From: Fodinibius salipaludis
GTDB lineage: Bacteria; Bacteroidota; Rhodothermia; Balneolales; Balneolaceae
Assembly (NCBI RefSeq): GCF_002287075.1
Contig: NZ_NSKE01000006.1
Coordinates: forward strand, 1 to 64,000
Reading direction: 5' to 3'
Length of the DNA stretch: 64,000 nt
In this document: positions 52,647-61,171 of the stretch, in pieces
Layout: each line of letters opens with the position of its first letter
How positions within the stretch are numbered: position 1 is the stretch's first letter
Position numbers and translations under genes: made by a program
Notes under the pieces: model-generated
Told to the model about the DNA's origin: nothing
What the model saw: only the letters and a program-made list of their open reading frames with translations
Database searches by the model: none

Positions 52647-54410
52647 ATGATTTTTTCGATCCCAAATAAATTTCCGTTACATCTTTTACTAATCACCATT
52701 TTTGTGATATATCTGCCCATCAGCGTTCATGCCCAATCTATTGATGAGGGTATTGAATATTACCAGCAGGGAGATTTTGAACAGGCTTTACAAATATTTA
52801 ATGATATTGATACTCCTCAGGGAAGGTTGTTTTCAGGAAAATCATATTACAGCCTTGGCCAATACCTGACGGCTAAAACATATTTAAATCAAGTTAGCCA
52901 AGAAGCTGAGGATGAAATCTATCTTGAGGCAGAATATACCACGGCATTGGTTGACTTTCAGCTTGGATTGTATGGCGATGCACTTAATCGACTATATGAA
53001 TTAAAAGATCAATCCGTAAAAACGCAGCTGGTAACTAATGGACGTCAGCTTTATAACGAAATTTTAGGCTATTTAACGCTTGATCAACGAAAAAGTGCCT
53101 TTCAACAGGCTAAGGACCCAGAAATAAAGTACGACCTGATTGAAGCAGCAATCGGATCAGTGCCTCTTGAAGATGCTCGTACCCTTTATGCTCAACTTGT
53201 TCAATCAAAAATTGATACCACCAGTGCGAACATGCGCGAGTTATCCGAAACCCTTTCTGATTCCGTGAATTATGCAACTGAACGCAGATATGGCAATCAG
53301 GTTAAAGCCCCCGAGGGAATTGTTTATGATATTGGTGCTGCCCTACCCTCCCACTCCGATTCCGGTTCTGAATTCGAAGTGGCCCGGGGATTACACTTTG
53401 GATATGTATTAGCTGCAGAAGAATTCAACCAGCAACAGGCTAATAAAAAAGCATTTATCAGGCATCAAAATACGGCGGCCAATATGGATTCTGCCGGTCA
53501 TGCTATGACCAATCTCGCTTGGAATTATCATGCTGATGTGGTATTGGGTCCGCTATTTTCGGAACCGGCTCGCAAGATGGCCGGCTTGGCTGAGCAGTAC
53601 CAGATTCCATTGATAGCTCCTTTGGCTAATTCAGACACACTGAATGTGGACAATCCTTTTGTATACCAAGCGAATCCTACATTTGCCTCTCATGGACGTA
53701 AAATGGCTGAATACGCGGTCCAAAATATGAAGATGGATACCTTGGCAGTGTTTGCAGAGAAAAATTCTCTGGGAGAAGCTTCAGCTTTTGCATTTAGAGA
53801 CAAAGCTGAAAAGCTGGGGGCTAAAGTTGTGCATTTCTTTGTTGAAGATCTGGAATCAGAAGGATACGATCTTACTGATTATACCAAATTTTTTACCACC
53901 GACAGTGCAAAAATAGATAAAATGAAAAATCACCATCAGTTAGATGGAATTTATGCACCGTTTACAGGACAAGCCGCTTCTACCCTTGCCGAATTACTTC
54001 TGGTAGATATGGAGGCAATGGGTAGCGATATTCCGATACTGGGCTCACAAGAATGGGGTAATTTTAATATTCCTGAAATTCAGCTTGAAAATCAGCCTGT
54101 TTATTTTTCGGAGAGTTATTATATCGATGAAAAGAGTGAGCGAGTGGAGCAGTTCAGGAAAACATTCAAAAAACGTTTTGATACCGAACCTAACCGTTTT
54201 GCCATGATTGGCTACGATGTTGCCTCGTACGTTTTAAAGACTCTTAACCGCATCGAAAACTCGGCTTATTTGAAGAATGCTTTAAAGACACAACCAATGT
54301 ACAAAGGGATTATCAGCAACATTAATTTTAAAGGCAGTCATATCAATCAAGAAGTAAAAATCTTTGAAATATCTGAGAATGGAATTCGCCCAGTGCTAAA
54401 ACAGGATTAA
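52647..54410 (+). CDS. Periplasmic TPR plus type 1 binding-protein-fold protein (587 aa)
   Basis: A signal peptide (...SVHAQS, about residues 1-30) leads to TPR-like helices (about 31-190: YYQQGDFEQALQIFNDID, YSLGQYLTAKTYL, FQLGLYGDALNRLYEL). A type 1 periplasmic-binding-protein fold follows (about 220-587; DIGAALPSHSDSGSEFEVARGLHFGYVLAAEEFNQQ, VLGPLFSEPARKMAGLAEQYQIPLIAPLANSDTL). The layout resembles the LpoA-type activators of penicillin-binding proteins and Leu/Ile/Val-binding-like proteins without transporter genes nearby, so a regulatory rather than transport role is inferred. Its stop overlaps the stop of mltG by 4 bases on the opposite strand. Confidence 0.75.
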   Translation: MIFSIPNKFPLHLLLITIFVIYLPISVHAQSIDEGIEYYQQGDFEQALQIFNDIDTPQGRLFSGKSYYSLGQYLTAKTYLNQVSQEAEDEIYLEAEYTTALVDFQLGLYGDALNRLYELKDQSVKTQLVTNGRQLYNEILGYLTLDQRKSAFQQAKDPEIKYDLIEAAIGSVPLEDARTLYAQLVQSKIDTTSANMRELSETLSDSVNYATERRYGNQVKAPEGIVYDIGAALPSHSDSGSEFEVARGLHFGYVLAAEEFNQQQANKKAFIRHQNTAANMDSAGHAMTNLAWNYHADVVLGPLFSEPARKMAGLAEQYQIPLIAPLANSDTLNVDNPFVYQANPTFASHGRKMAEYAVQNMKMDTLAVFAEKNSLGEASAFAFRDKAEKLGAKVVHFFVEDLESEGYDLTDYTKFFTTDSAKIDKMKNHHQLDGIYAPFTGQAASTLAELLLVDMEAMGSDIPILGSQEWGNFNIPEIQLENQPVYFSESYYIDEKSERVEQFRKTFKKRFDTEPNRFAMIGYDVASYVLKTLNRIENSAYLKNALKTQPMYKGIISNINFKGSHINQEVKIFEISENGIRPVLKQD

Positions 54411-55489
54411 TTCCCGTTTTGTTTTTGCTCGTTATTTCGTTTGATTCGGTATTGCTCTTGTAACCACTTTCGCCATTTGGCACTTTTCTGTTTGTGCTCC
54501 TCAAAAGTTTTTGAAAAAGCATGTTCCCCCTTTGGAGTTGCTACCATATATAAATAGTCATGATCTTCGGGATAAAGTGCCGATCTAATAGATACTAAAT
54601 CAGGATTGGTAATGGGTCCGGGTGGTAATCCACGGTACAAATAAGTGTTATAGGGATGATCAACCTGATAATCCTCATATAACAGGCGCCTGCGTTCCCC
54701 TACGGCGAAATTCACGGTGGGATCTGCCTGCAAACGCATGCCCCTGTTTAGCCGGTTCCAATAAAGTCCGCTAATGGTTCTTTTCTCCTCCCTGTTTCGA
54801 GCCTCCCATTCAATAATTGAGGCCAGGGTAATAATCTCATCTACCGATCGATTTAATTCCTCCATTTGTTCCTGCTCAGACTCAATCACTGCTTTATCAA
54901 ACTCATTTAAAATGCGCTTAAAAAAGGATTCTGGGGAGATGGTCCAATACACTGAATAGGTATTGGGAAATAACCTGCCAACAACATCTTTTTGGTCGAG
55001 TTCATGCTTGGCAATAAATATTGAATCCTTAAGCGTTTGATGAAAAGTAAGTGAATCAAACTGTAGTTGATTGGCAACTTTAGTAACGATATCTCCCTTA
55101 GTTCTACCCGGTAAAATAGTCACTGAAACCGGATCCTGAATCCCACGGGCCAGCTTGGAAAGAAATTCTTCGTATTCGTATGGCTCGTCAATCAAATAGT
55201 GACCCGCTTGAAAGTTTCGCCACCCCAATAAATTAGCTGCCCATCTAAGTTCTTCCTCACTTTCTACATAGGATGAATCGACCAGAATACTCGATAATTC
55301 ATCGAGGGTGGTACGCTTATCTAAGTACAAATGCGCTGGTTTATCAGATGATATAGCCTGTCCATTGTAAAGTGTGGCCCATCTCATACCGGCAACTGAA
55401 AAAGCAGTTACCAATAATAATATCGTACCAACTATAAATTCATTTTTAGAAACTGGGACAAATTGTTTAGATAGCAAAATAAACCGCAA
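54407..55489 (-). CDS. mltG: Endolytic murein transglycosylase MltG (360 aa)
   Basis: Cuts nascent glycan strands to release them from the membrane. One N-terminal helix (about residues 17-36), a LysM-like region, and the YceG domain with catalytic Glu in ITLASIIEWEARNREEK, then GLYWNRLNRGMRLQADPTVNFAVG and PYNTYLYRGLPPGPITNPDLVSIRSAL. Length is normal. The start appears to be TTG at 55489; no ATG fits. It is 8 bases downstream of the Bax1-like gene. The penicillin-binding-protein-activator-like gene facing it hints at a peptidoglycan theme. Confidence 0.94.
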   Translation of the reverse strand: MRFILLSKQFVPVSKNEFIVGTILLLVTAFSVAGMRWATLYNGQAISSDKPAHLYLDKRTTLDELSSILVDSSYVESEEELRWAANLLGWRNFQAGHYLIDEPYEYEEFLSKLARGIQDPVSVTILPGRTKGDIVTKVANQLQFDSLTFHQTLKDSIFIAKHELDQKDVVGRLFPNTYSVYWTISPESFFKRILNEFDKAVIESEQEQMEELNRSVDEIITLASIIEWEARNREEKRTISGLYWNRLNRGMRLQADPTVNFAVGERRRLLYEDYQVDHPYNTYLYRGLPPGPITNPDLVSIRSALYPEDHDYLYMVATPKGEHAFSKTFEEHKQKSAKWRKWLQEQYRIKRNNEQKQNGN

Positions 55490-55497
55490 TTAAGTGA

Positions 55498-56220
55498 TTA
55501 ACGCTGTTGCAGTTTAGACAAAAGTCGAAGTATTTCGATATACAACCAGACAAGAGTAATCATAAGTCCGAATGACGTATACCATTCAAAATACTTGGGA
55601 GCATTTGCCTCGGCTCCTTTTTCTATCATATCGAAATCAAGAGCAAGATTTAAGGCAGCAACCCCCACTATGATAAGACTAAACCCAATGCCCATAAATC
55701 CCGAACCGTGGATCAGGCTTATATTTATCCCAAAAAAGCTTAATACGAAGCTGGCTATATAAACTAAGAAAATCCCACCTGTTGCGGCTACAACGCCTGT
55801 CCGAAACTTTTTAGTCACTTGTATCATACCAGAACGATAAGCAAAAAGCATAGCCGCAAAAACACCGAGTGTCAATAAAATAGCATTGTAGACTATCCCA
55901 GAATAAGCGGCCTCGTACATAACTGAAATCCCGCCCAGGAATAATCCCTCCAGTCCGGCATATAGCGGTGCTGTAAATGGAGACCATTCCTTTTTAAAAA
56001 TAGTGGCCATCGCGACAATAAATCCGCCAATGGCCCCGCCCCAAATAAGCAACTGTGAAGGCTGGTACCAGCTTATAGATGCTCCCAAAAGAAGAATTAG
56101 AAAGAGCATCCCCGTTTTATTAATGGTACCGCTTACCGTCATGGTGCCTTCTGAGGGGGCAGCTGTTCTATCTAAATTTTGAAAAGTCTTTTCGCTTAGC
56201 GTAGGATTTCCGGATCTCAT
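55498..56220 (-). CDS. Bax inhibitor-1/YccA-like membrane protein (240 aa)
   Basis: Seven hydrophobic helices after a polar N-terminus (MRSGNPTLSEKTFQNL...TVSGTINKTG). GLEGLFLGGISVMYE, GFMGIGFSLIIVGVAALNLALDFDMIEKGAEANAPKYFEWYTSFGLMITLVWLYIEILRLL is the UPF0005/Bax1-I bacterial signature, with the paired Asp residues in DFDMIEKG. Related proteins act as pH-gated calcium leaks; a role here is unknown. Confidence 0.9.
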   Translation of the reverse strand: MRSGNPTLSEKTFQNLDRTAAPSEGTMTVSGTINKTGMLFLILLLGASISWYQPSQLLIWGGAIGGFIVAMATIFKKEWSPFTAPLYAGLEGLFLGGISVMYEAAYSGIVYNAILLTLGVFAAMLFAYRSGMIQVTKKFRTGVVAATGGIFLVYIASFVLSFFGINISLIHGSGFMGIGFSLIIVGVAALNLALDFDMIEKGAEANAPKYFEWYTSFGLMITLVWLYIEILRLLSKLQQR

Positions 56221-56362
56221 ATAACTAATTATGTTTGAAATTTTGAGTGTCTAATATACAACCTCACTGGTAGGAATAACAATATTTGAAGTCAAAAATT
56301 ATAATCCATTTTACGTGTAACAATGTGTTTAGTTATGCGTAATGACAATTGGAAGAGCAATA

Positions 56363-56386
56363 ATTTGGAGTTACCTAACTCCAAAT
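56363..56386. repeat. Perfect 10-bp hairpin
   Basis: ATTTGGAGTT (56363-56372) and AACTCCAAAT (56377-56386) are exact reverse complements around ACCT. A second hairpin starts 14 bases later. Confidence 0.7.
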
Positions 56387-56399
56387 GCCCTATAGAAAG

Positions 56400-56440
56400 A
56401 GCTCTCGGTTTTGATCGGCCGGGAGCTTCTATTTTATCCC
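56400..56440 (+). terminator. Terminator-like hairpin in a divergent intergenic region
   Basis: AGCTCTCGG (56400-56408) pairs with CCGGGAGCT (56419-56427), with one G-T pair, followed by TCTATTTTATCCC. It has terminator form on the plus strand although no plus-strand gene precedes it; a short RNA starting nearby would explain it. Confidence 0.5.
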
Positions 56441-56551
56441 TACCCTCCTCGTTGTTCAAATTATTTCAAACATAGAGGCAACCCTTTCCCTAAAAGTCTT
56501 GTATAATTAATTAGAAGAGATAAAAAACTATTAAATGGGATAGGTTCTGTT

Positions 56552-57079
56552 TTGATCAAAAAGATCATACAAGGCTGTCGAAAACGGCAGCGAAAAAGCC
56601 AAAAGAAGCTTTACAAAATGTTCTATGCTTATGGCATGAGCATTACCCTGAGGTATGCCGACTCCAGAGAACAAGCCGCAGAAGTGCTGAATGATGCTTT
56701 TATGAAGGTTTTTACCAATATCGAAAAGTACGATCCGAATCGTCCTTTTAAACCTTGGTTACGCCAAATAATTGTGAATACAGCTATTAATCAATATCAC
56801 AAAAACCAGAATAAGCTTCAGCAGACCGATTTGGAATCAATAAATCACAAACCCGCCCGGAAACAGGAAGTCTTAAGCGGGATGTCTTATGATGAGATTA
56901 TAGAAATGGTCCAACAGCTTACCCCCGCTTATAGAACGGTTTTTAATCTCTATGTAATAGAAGGGTTTAAGCATAAGGAAATTGCCGATACGCTCGATAT
57001 TGCAGTTGGTACTTCAAAATCAAATTTAGCGAAAGCTAAAAAGAATCTGCAGTCGATCGTAGAGAAAAATTTTATCTAA
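56552..57079 (+). CDS. ECF-type sigma-70 factor (175 aa)
   Basis: Directs RNA polymerase to a stress or envelope regulon. Region 2 (about 20-90: YADSREQAAEVLNDAFMKVFTNIEKYDPNRPFKPWLRQIIVNTAINQYHK) and region 4 (about 115-170: LTPAYRTVFNLYVIEGFKHKEIADTLDIAVGTSKSNLAKAKKNL) are both complete. The start is a TTG at 56552, since no ATG fits. The next gene begins 6 bases after the stop and encodes a membrane protein that is its likely anti-sigma partner. Confidence 0.92.
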   Translation: MIKKIIQGCRKRQRKSQKKLYKMFYAYGMSITLRYADSREQAAEVLNDAFMKVFTNIEKYDPNRPFKPWLRQIIVNTAINQYHKNQNKLQQTDLESINHKPARKQEVLSGMSYDEIIEMVQQLTPAYRTVFNLYVIEGFKHKEIADTLDIAVGTSKSNLAKAKKNLQSIVEKNFI

Positions 57080-57085
57080 AATACT

Positions 57086-58357
57086 ATGGGTAACGAACAA
57101 CATAACGATCCCCTTGAAGAATTCTTCAGAAAGAAGGTTCGTGAATACGATATAGAGTATAAGGAAGAAGATTGGCGTAAGCTCGAAAGCAGGCTTGATG
57201 CCAAAGGAGCTAACAAAGACTCTCAGAATTATTGGAAACGCTATATAACCGCTGCTGCCGTTATTTTGCTGTTTTCCGTTTTGGGATACTACACCTATCA
57301 TCAACAACAAAAAATAAATCAGCTCAATGAACGAATAACAAGAAGTGAACAGACCGCCAATCCCCAAAATGGTCCTTTGGGAATTTCACCTGATGAGCTT
57401 TTCTATTTTTCTTTTCCTGATAATCCATCATATACACTACCTGAAGACAGGTCAAATGTTGATCAAAGTCCCGAAAATATTGCCGACGTATCTCAAAACA
57501 ATCGATACGAATCCCAAAGGGATGATAACACGAATAATAATTCGCAGCGGCAACTCGCTATCGCAGATTCGTATCAGGAACCAATAGATTTGGCAACGCT
57601 TTCGGAATCAGCCAAGCTTTCTACCGGAGATATCCGTGTTGGTATTGAAGCCCTTGGTTTTGCCAGCAATAATTTAACTCCTACTAATACCCTTTACCGG
57701 TCAACTTTTGTTAACAATACACCAACAAGTTCTAATGTATTTAACCAGCCTCTCGAGCGCCAATCCCCTCAATTAACGGTAGGTCTTATGGGGGGACCGG
57801 ATATCAGCACCGTTGGTGGAATTTCGGATTTCTATGATCCCGGTTATAAAATTGGATTATCTGTGGAATACCATATTTCCAAAAATTTTGCCCTCTCGGT
57901 CGGGGCAATACATTCTAAGGTACAATACACGGCCGGCGGAAATGATTATAATCCCCCCGAGGGATATTGGTCATACGGAGGGGCACCCCAAGAAACTGTT
58001 GGGCGATGTCTTCTTATCGATATCCCGATTAGCTTAAAATACAACCTTATGCACTTCCACAATTCAAAACTTTTTGTGACCGGCGGGGCTTCTTCATACA
58101 TCATGCTCAATGAAGATTATCAATTCCAATATAATAGCTACTCGACCGGACAGCAGCAACGCTGGCAAGAACGCACCGGTACCCGCCACTGGATGAGTAA
58201 TGCTGTTTTATCCTTGGGATATGAAATGGATCTCAGAAAAAATATCAGTTTACGCGTTGAACCATTTATCAAAGTTCCTATGCGAGAAGTCGGCTGGGGT
58301 AATGTCAAACTCTACTCAATGGGATCATTTATCTCGGTTAATTACAACATCTTTTGA
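57086..58357 (+). CDS. Putative anti-sigma protein fused to an outer-membrane-type beta-barrel domain (423 aa)
   Basis: Residues 1-50 are charged and cytoplasm-like (DPLEEFFRKKVREYDIEYKEEDWRKLESRLDAK). One helix follows (about 51-68: YITAAAVILLFSVLGYYTYH), then a coiled-coil and a long Asn/Gln/Ser-rich low-complexity linker (about 85-200). The C-terminal 200 residues look like an OmpA/PorT-type beta-barrel (LTVGLMGGPDISTVGGISDFYDPGYKIGLSVEYHISKNFALSVGAIHSKVQY ... NISLRVEPFIKVPMREVGWGNVKLYSMGSFISVNYNIF). It is coupled to the sigma gene. A barrel on an inner-membrane anchor implies a protein that spans the periplasm, or a barrel-like domain used as a sensor; that is inference. Confidence 0.75.
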   Translation: MGNEQHNDPLEEFFRKKVREYDIEYKEEDWRKLESRLDAKGANKDSQNYWKRYITAAAVILLFSVLGYYTYHQQQKINQLNERITRSEQTANPQNGPLGISPDELFYFSFPDNPSYTLPEDRSNVDQSPENIADVSQNNRYESQRDDNTNNNSQRQLAIADSYQEPIDLATLSESAKLSTGDIRVGIEALGFASNNLTPTNTLYRSTFVNNTPTSSNVFNQPLERQSPQLTVGLMGGPDISTVGGISDFYDPGYKIGLSVEYHISKNFALSVGAIHSKVQYTAGGNDYNPPEGYWSYGGAPQETVGRCLLIDIPISLKYNLMHFHNSKLFVTGGASSYIMLNEDYQFQYNSYSTGQQQRWQERTGTRHWMSNAVLSLGYEMDLRKNISLRVEPFIKVPMREVGWGNVKLYSMGSFISVNYNIF

Positions 58358-58403
58358 TGCTATAATCACCTAAATACCATGAGTCCCAAATCGGAGGTTA
58401 CCA

Positions 58404-58895
58404 ATGGAAAAACCAAACTCATTCTACATAAATGATACATGGTTCATTAATCGTATCTCAGTTCAGTCAAGATTTCTTATTATAATTTGCATCTGCTTTT
58501 TCAGCCTTGTTTTAGCTTCCTGTGGTGGAGATGGCAACAGCACTGGTCCTGCCCCCGATCAAGATCCCGACCCTGATCCGGATCGGAAAGTAAGTTTCTC
58601 TCAGGACATCTCTCCCATTTTTCAAGCCTCTTGCGCCGGAAGTGGATGTCATGATTCCGGGACTCAAGAAAGCGGTGTCAACTTGAATTCCTATGATGAT
58701 GCCATGAATAGCGTAGGAACTCAATATGAGGAAAAGGTGATTAATCCCGGCAATCCCGATGAAAGTCCGCTGGTAGATAAAATTGAGCCGGATCCACAAG
58801 AAGGCCAGCGCATGCCCTATCAGCGCGACCCATTATCTCAGGCAAATATCGATTCCATCAGGGCTTGGATTGAAGACGGTGCGCCCGACAACTAA
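58404..58895 (+). CDS. Cytochrome-c-like lipoprotein (163 aa)
   Basis: A lipoprotein signal ends at Cys40 (LVLASC). A Pro/Asp-rich linker (GPAPDQDPDPDPDRK) leads to a domain with SFSQDISPIFQASCAGSGCHDSG, a Cys-x4-Cys-His haem-like motif with one more residue than canonical CxxCH, and the C-terminal AGE-type segment DESPLVDKIEPDPQEGQRMP ... IDSIRAWIEDGAPDN seen in planctomycete-type (PSCyt1/DUF1588-like) cytochromes. Haem attachment is therefore likely but not certain. It is followed by YceI and DUF5777 genes. Confidence 0.8.
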   Translation: MEKPNSFYINDTWFINRISVQSRFLIIICICFFSLVLASCGGDGNSTGPAPDQDPDPDPDRKVSFSQDISPIFQASCAGSGCHDSGTQESGVNLNSYDDAMNSVGTQYEEKVINPGNPDESPLVDKIEPDPQEGQRMPYQRDPLSQANIDSIRAWIEDGAPDN

Positions 58896-58928
58896 TCATT
58901 TAAAATGTAATTAACAGCTAAACAATTG

Positions 58929-59486
58929 ATGAGCAAAGCCACTTACATATTATCCGGATTCTTTTTTGCACTCGTATTTCTTACCGCTCCTATATCGGGC
59001 TCTGCGCAGAGTTATATGACTGAATCGGGACATGTGGAATTTGACTCTTCAGTCCCCCTGCATTCTTTTACGGGAGTATCGGATTACCTGGTAGGAAAAA
59101 TAGCGCTAAATGACTCCATCGTAGATTTCTATGTAGATGTGAATACCCTGGAAACCGGAATCGGAAAGCGAGACAACGATATGCTAAAAACACTCGAGGC
59201 TGAAAAATATCCCTTTGCAGAATTTTATGGCAAGATAGTATCGGATTTAAACTCCATTACTGATAAACCGCAAGAAGTTACGGTAGAAGGCGAATTCACC
59301 ATTCATGGAGTATCAAAACAAACAACAATTACCGGCACGCTTCAAAAAGTACCGAAAGGAATTCATGTTGAGGCTTCGTGGACCCTTAACATGAAAGATT
59401 ATAATATTGAGCCTCCCGGCATTTTGTTTTATCGCGTTAGTGAAAAAATAGACGTGTCTATTTCTGCCACATTAACCCCCAACTAA
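58929..59486 (+). CDS. YceI-family periplasmic lipid-binding protein (185 aa)
   Basis: A signal peptide (...SGSAQS, about residues 1-26) is followed by the YceI lipocalin-like barrel: SGHVEFDSSVPLHSFTGVSDYLVGKI, VDFYVDVNTLETGIGKRDNDMLKTLEAEKYPFAEF and GEFTIHGVSKQTTITGTL are typical. It binds polyisoprenoid or similar amphiphiles; the role in this set is unknown. The ATG at 58929 is preferred over an adjacent TTG. Confidence 0.93.
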   Translation: MSKATYILSGFFFALVFLTAPISGSAQSYMTESGHVEFDSSVPLHSFTGVSDYLVGKIALNDSIVDFYVDVNTLETGIGKRDNDMLKTLEAEKYPFAEFYGKIVSDLNSITDKPQEVTVEGEFTIHGVSKQTTITGTLQKVPKGIHVEASWTLNMKDYNIEPPGILFYRVSEKIDVSISATLTPN

Positions 59487-59498
59487 TTTTCAAAACTT

Positions 59499-60341
59499 AT
59501 GAGAGTACAACTGAAAATGTTATTGGTGCCCATTATTTTACTTCTTTTCTCAATGCAGAGCATTGCTCAGATGGAAAGAAAACGTGCAGAAACTGTAGAA
59601 CCGGTTGAAACATTCTGGTCGCCAACTCTTATATCACAAGCCACTACTGAACATTTACCGGCCGGAAATCTTAATGTTACTATTATGCACAGTTTTGGAA
59701 TTGCTACCACCAATCCCATCCAAAACTTTTTTGGACTGGATAATGTACAGAATGTCCGTCTGGGACTCGATTATGGCCTTACTGATCACTGGTCGGTAGG
59801 CATTGGACGGTCTTCGCTCTTCAACGTAGTTGACTTGCGAACAAAATATGCCTTAATGCGACAAAATACGGATGGATCAAAACCGATCAGCATATCTTTA
59901 AAAGGAGATCTCGGAATAGTTACCCAAGAAAACAGGCAACCTTTTAAGGATGACATAAGTACATTTACATCTGCAATTATATCAAAGAAAGTTAGTGAAC
60001 AGATCCGTTTACAGTTAACTCCTATGTATGGGTATTTCGGTTCTGTCAATGGCGGAGATAACAATCATCTCGTTTCTGTTGGTATGGGAACCCAAATAAA
60101 TCTGTCCGAACGTTTTGCTTTTATGGCAGAATACTATCCCATGATCGGAGAAAAGAACCCAAACACAAATAATGCCTTTTCACTGGGATTAAATATCCAG
60201 ACCGGCGGACATGTATTCCAGCTGTTTTTCGCCTCTACCCGATGGCATCTGGAACAGTACACGATGGCCCAAAATCGCGAGCAATTCTGGACAGGAGATT
60301 TTCGCTTTGGTTTCAACGTCAACAGAATATTTGGCTTATAA
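59499..60341 (+). CDS. DUF5777-type beta-barrel protein (280 aa)
   Basis: A signal peptide (...QSIAQ, about residues 1-24) precedes a beta-barrel of the DUF5777 family. SPTLISQATTEHLPAGNLNVTIMHSFG and NVQNVRLGLDYGLTDHWSVGIGRSS are its front strands, and FGFNVNRIFGL the last. Barrels of this family often occur with cytochrome and YceI genes in Bacteroidota. It is probably in the outer membrane. The substrate or partner is unknown. Confidence 0.85.
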   Translation: MRVQLKMLLVPIILLLFSMQSIAQMERKRAETVEPVETFWSPTLISQATTEHLPAGNLNVTIMHSFGIATTNPIQNFFGLDNVQNVRLGLDYGLTDHWSVGIGRSSLFNVVDLRTKYALMRQNTDGSKPISISLKGDLGIVTQENRQPFKDDISTFTSAIISKKVSEQIRLQLTPMYGYFGSVNGGDNNHLVSVGMGTQINLSERFAFMAEYYPMIGEKNPNTNNAFSLGLNIQTGGHVFQLFFASTRWHLEQYTMAQNREQFWTGDFRFGFNVNRIFGL

Positions 60342-60344
60342 CTA

Positions 60345-60689
60345 CTATTGGATCAGCGAAACAGCTTCCCGGGCAACCTCCCTATTATGCTCAAAAGCCA
60401 GATTCTTGTAGTTGATAACATCCACTATTGTCCCAATGAAACAGAGTCCCGCAGTAAACAGATATAACAGCCCCATCCCCAGTTGGCCAACGAGAAATCG
60501 ATGAATACCTGCTACACCAAAAAAGCCAATGAGTGCCGTCAACAATATCGTCTGTGGATCTTGCCTTCGAGCTCTATAAACTTTCGCAAATCTGTCGGCT
60601 GACTTTTCATCCATAGACTCCATCACTTTTGAGATATAAGCCGCTTCGTCTCCCTCAAGTTCAGGTAAATAATCTATCATATTAGCCAT
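60345..60689 (-). CDS. TM2-domain protein (114 aa)
   Basis: A soluble N-terminal half (MANMIDYLPELEGDEAAYISKVMESMDEKSADRFAKVYRARR) is followed by two helices forming the TM2 domain, with LTALIGFFGVAGIHRFLVGQLGMGLLYLFTAGLCFIGTIVDVINY: the GxxGxHRFYxG signature reads GVAGIHRFLVG here. Typical of Bacteroidota, often beside a DUF2752 gene, as here. The function is unknown. Confidence 0.9.
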   Translation of the reverse strand: MANMIDYLPELEGDEAAYISKVMESMDEKSADRFAKVYRARRQDPQTILLTALIGFFGVAGIHRFLVGQLGMGLLYLFTAGLCFIGTIVDVINYKNLAFEHNREVAREAVSLIQ

Positions 60690-61002
60690 AATATTTTCCA
60701 GTTTTGTTATAGTTTAAATAGTTTTGAGAAAACAGATAAAAAATCCTTCCCAATAAAGTAATCAAAGCAAAAGGACCTAACATATTTGCTTGCAATGCAT
60801 TACTAAAATCTCCTCGAAATATAAAAGATATCGAATGACCCAATCCATCGCCCGGACAATACGGGAAATTCATGTTTTCTAACAAGCACAGCCCCGGACC
60901 AGTGGTCGTATACGGATCCATAAACGCCATCAACAAAAGCCCCACACAAAAGGCTGTAATTTCAAAATAATTACGGTATACATATCCTATTGATTCTTTC
61001 AT
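60682..61002 (-). CDS. DUF2752 membrane protein (106 aa)
   Basis: Two or three helices (YFEITAFCVGLLLMAFMDP, LGPFALITLLGRIFYLFSQ) with the family-type segment GLCLLENMNFPYCPGDGLGHSISFIFRGDF; the usual CPGCGLTR is YCPGDGLGHS here. The start at 61002 (ATG) is preferred over a TTG at 61029. It overlaps the TM2 gene by 8 bases. The pair is likely a single transcription unit. Confidence 0.85.
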   Translation of the reverse strand: MKESIGYVYRNYFEITAFCVGLLLMAFMDPYTTTGPGLCLLENMNFPYCPGDGLGHSISFIFRGDFSNALQANMLGPFALITLLGRIFYLFSQNYLNYNKTGKYYG

Positions 61003-61171
61003 CACAGTAGAAGTACGAGAGTTTATCAACTGAGGTTACAATAAAGAAGTAAATAAAAGTTAAAAGTGTAAGAAATTTTTATTTGATTGGAACTCAAAAC
61101 CAGGAATTACTATCTATCTCGCTTTGTTAACACCTCTGAATTATCTGACGATTAAATCTCCAATAAACAGC

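Larger units (their letters stand above)
56221..56551. other. Divergent intergenic region with two hairpins
   Basis: 331 bases between the Bax1-like gene and the sigma-factor gene, which point away from each other. Two hairpins stand in the middle (56363-56386 and 56400-56427), and the sequence before the sigma gene has TTGTATAAT-like bases (56499-56507). No open frame of note. Hairpins are not needed as terminators here, so a small RNA or regulatory leader is possible. Confidence 0.5.
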
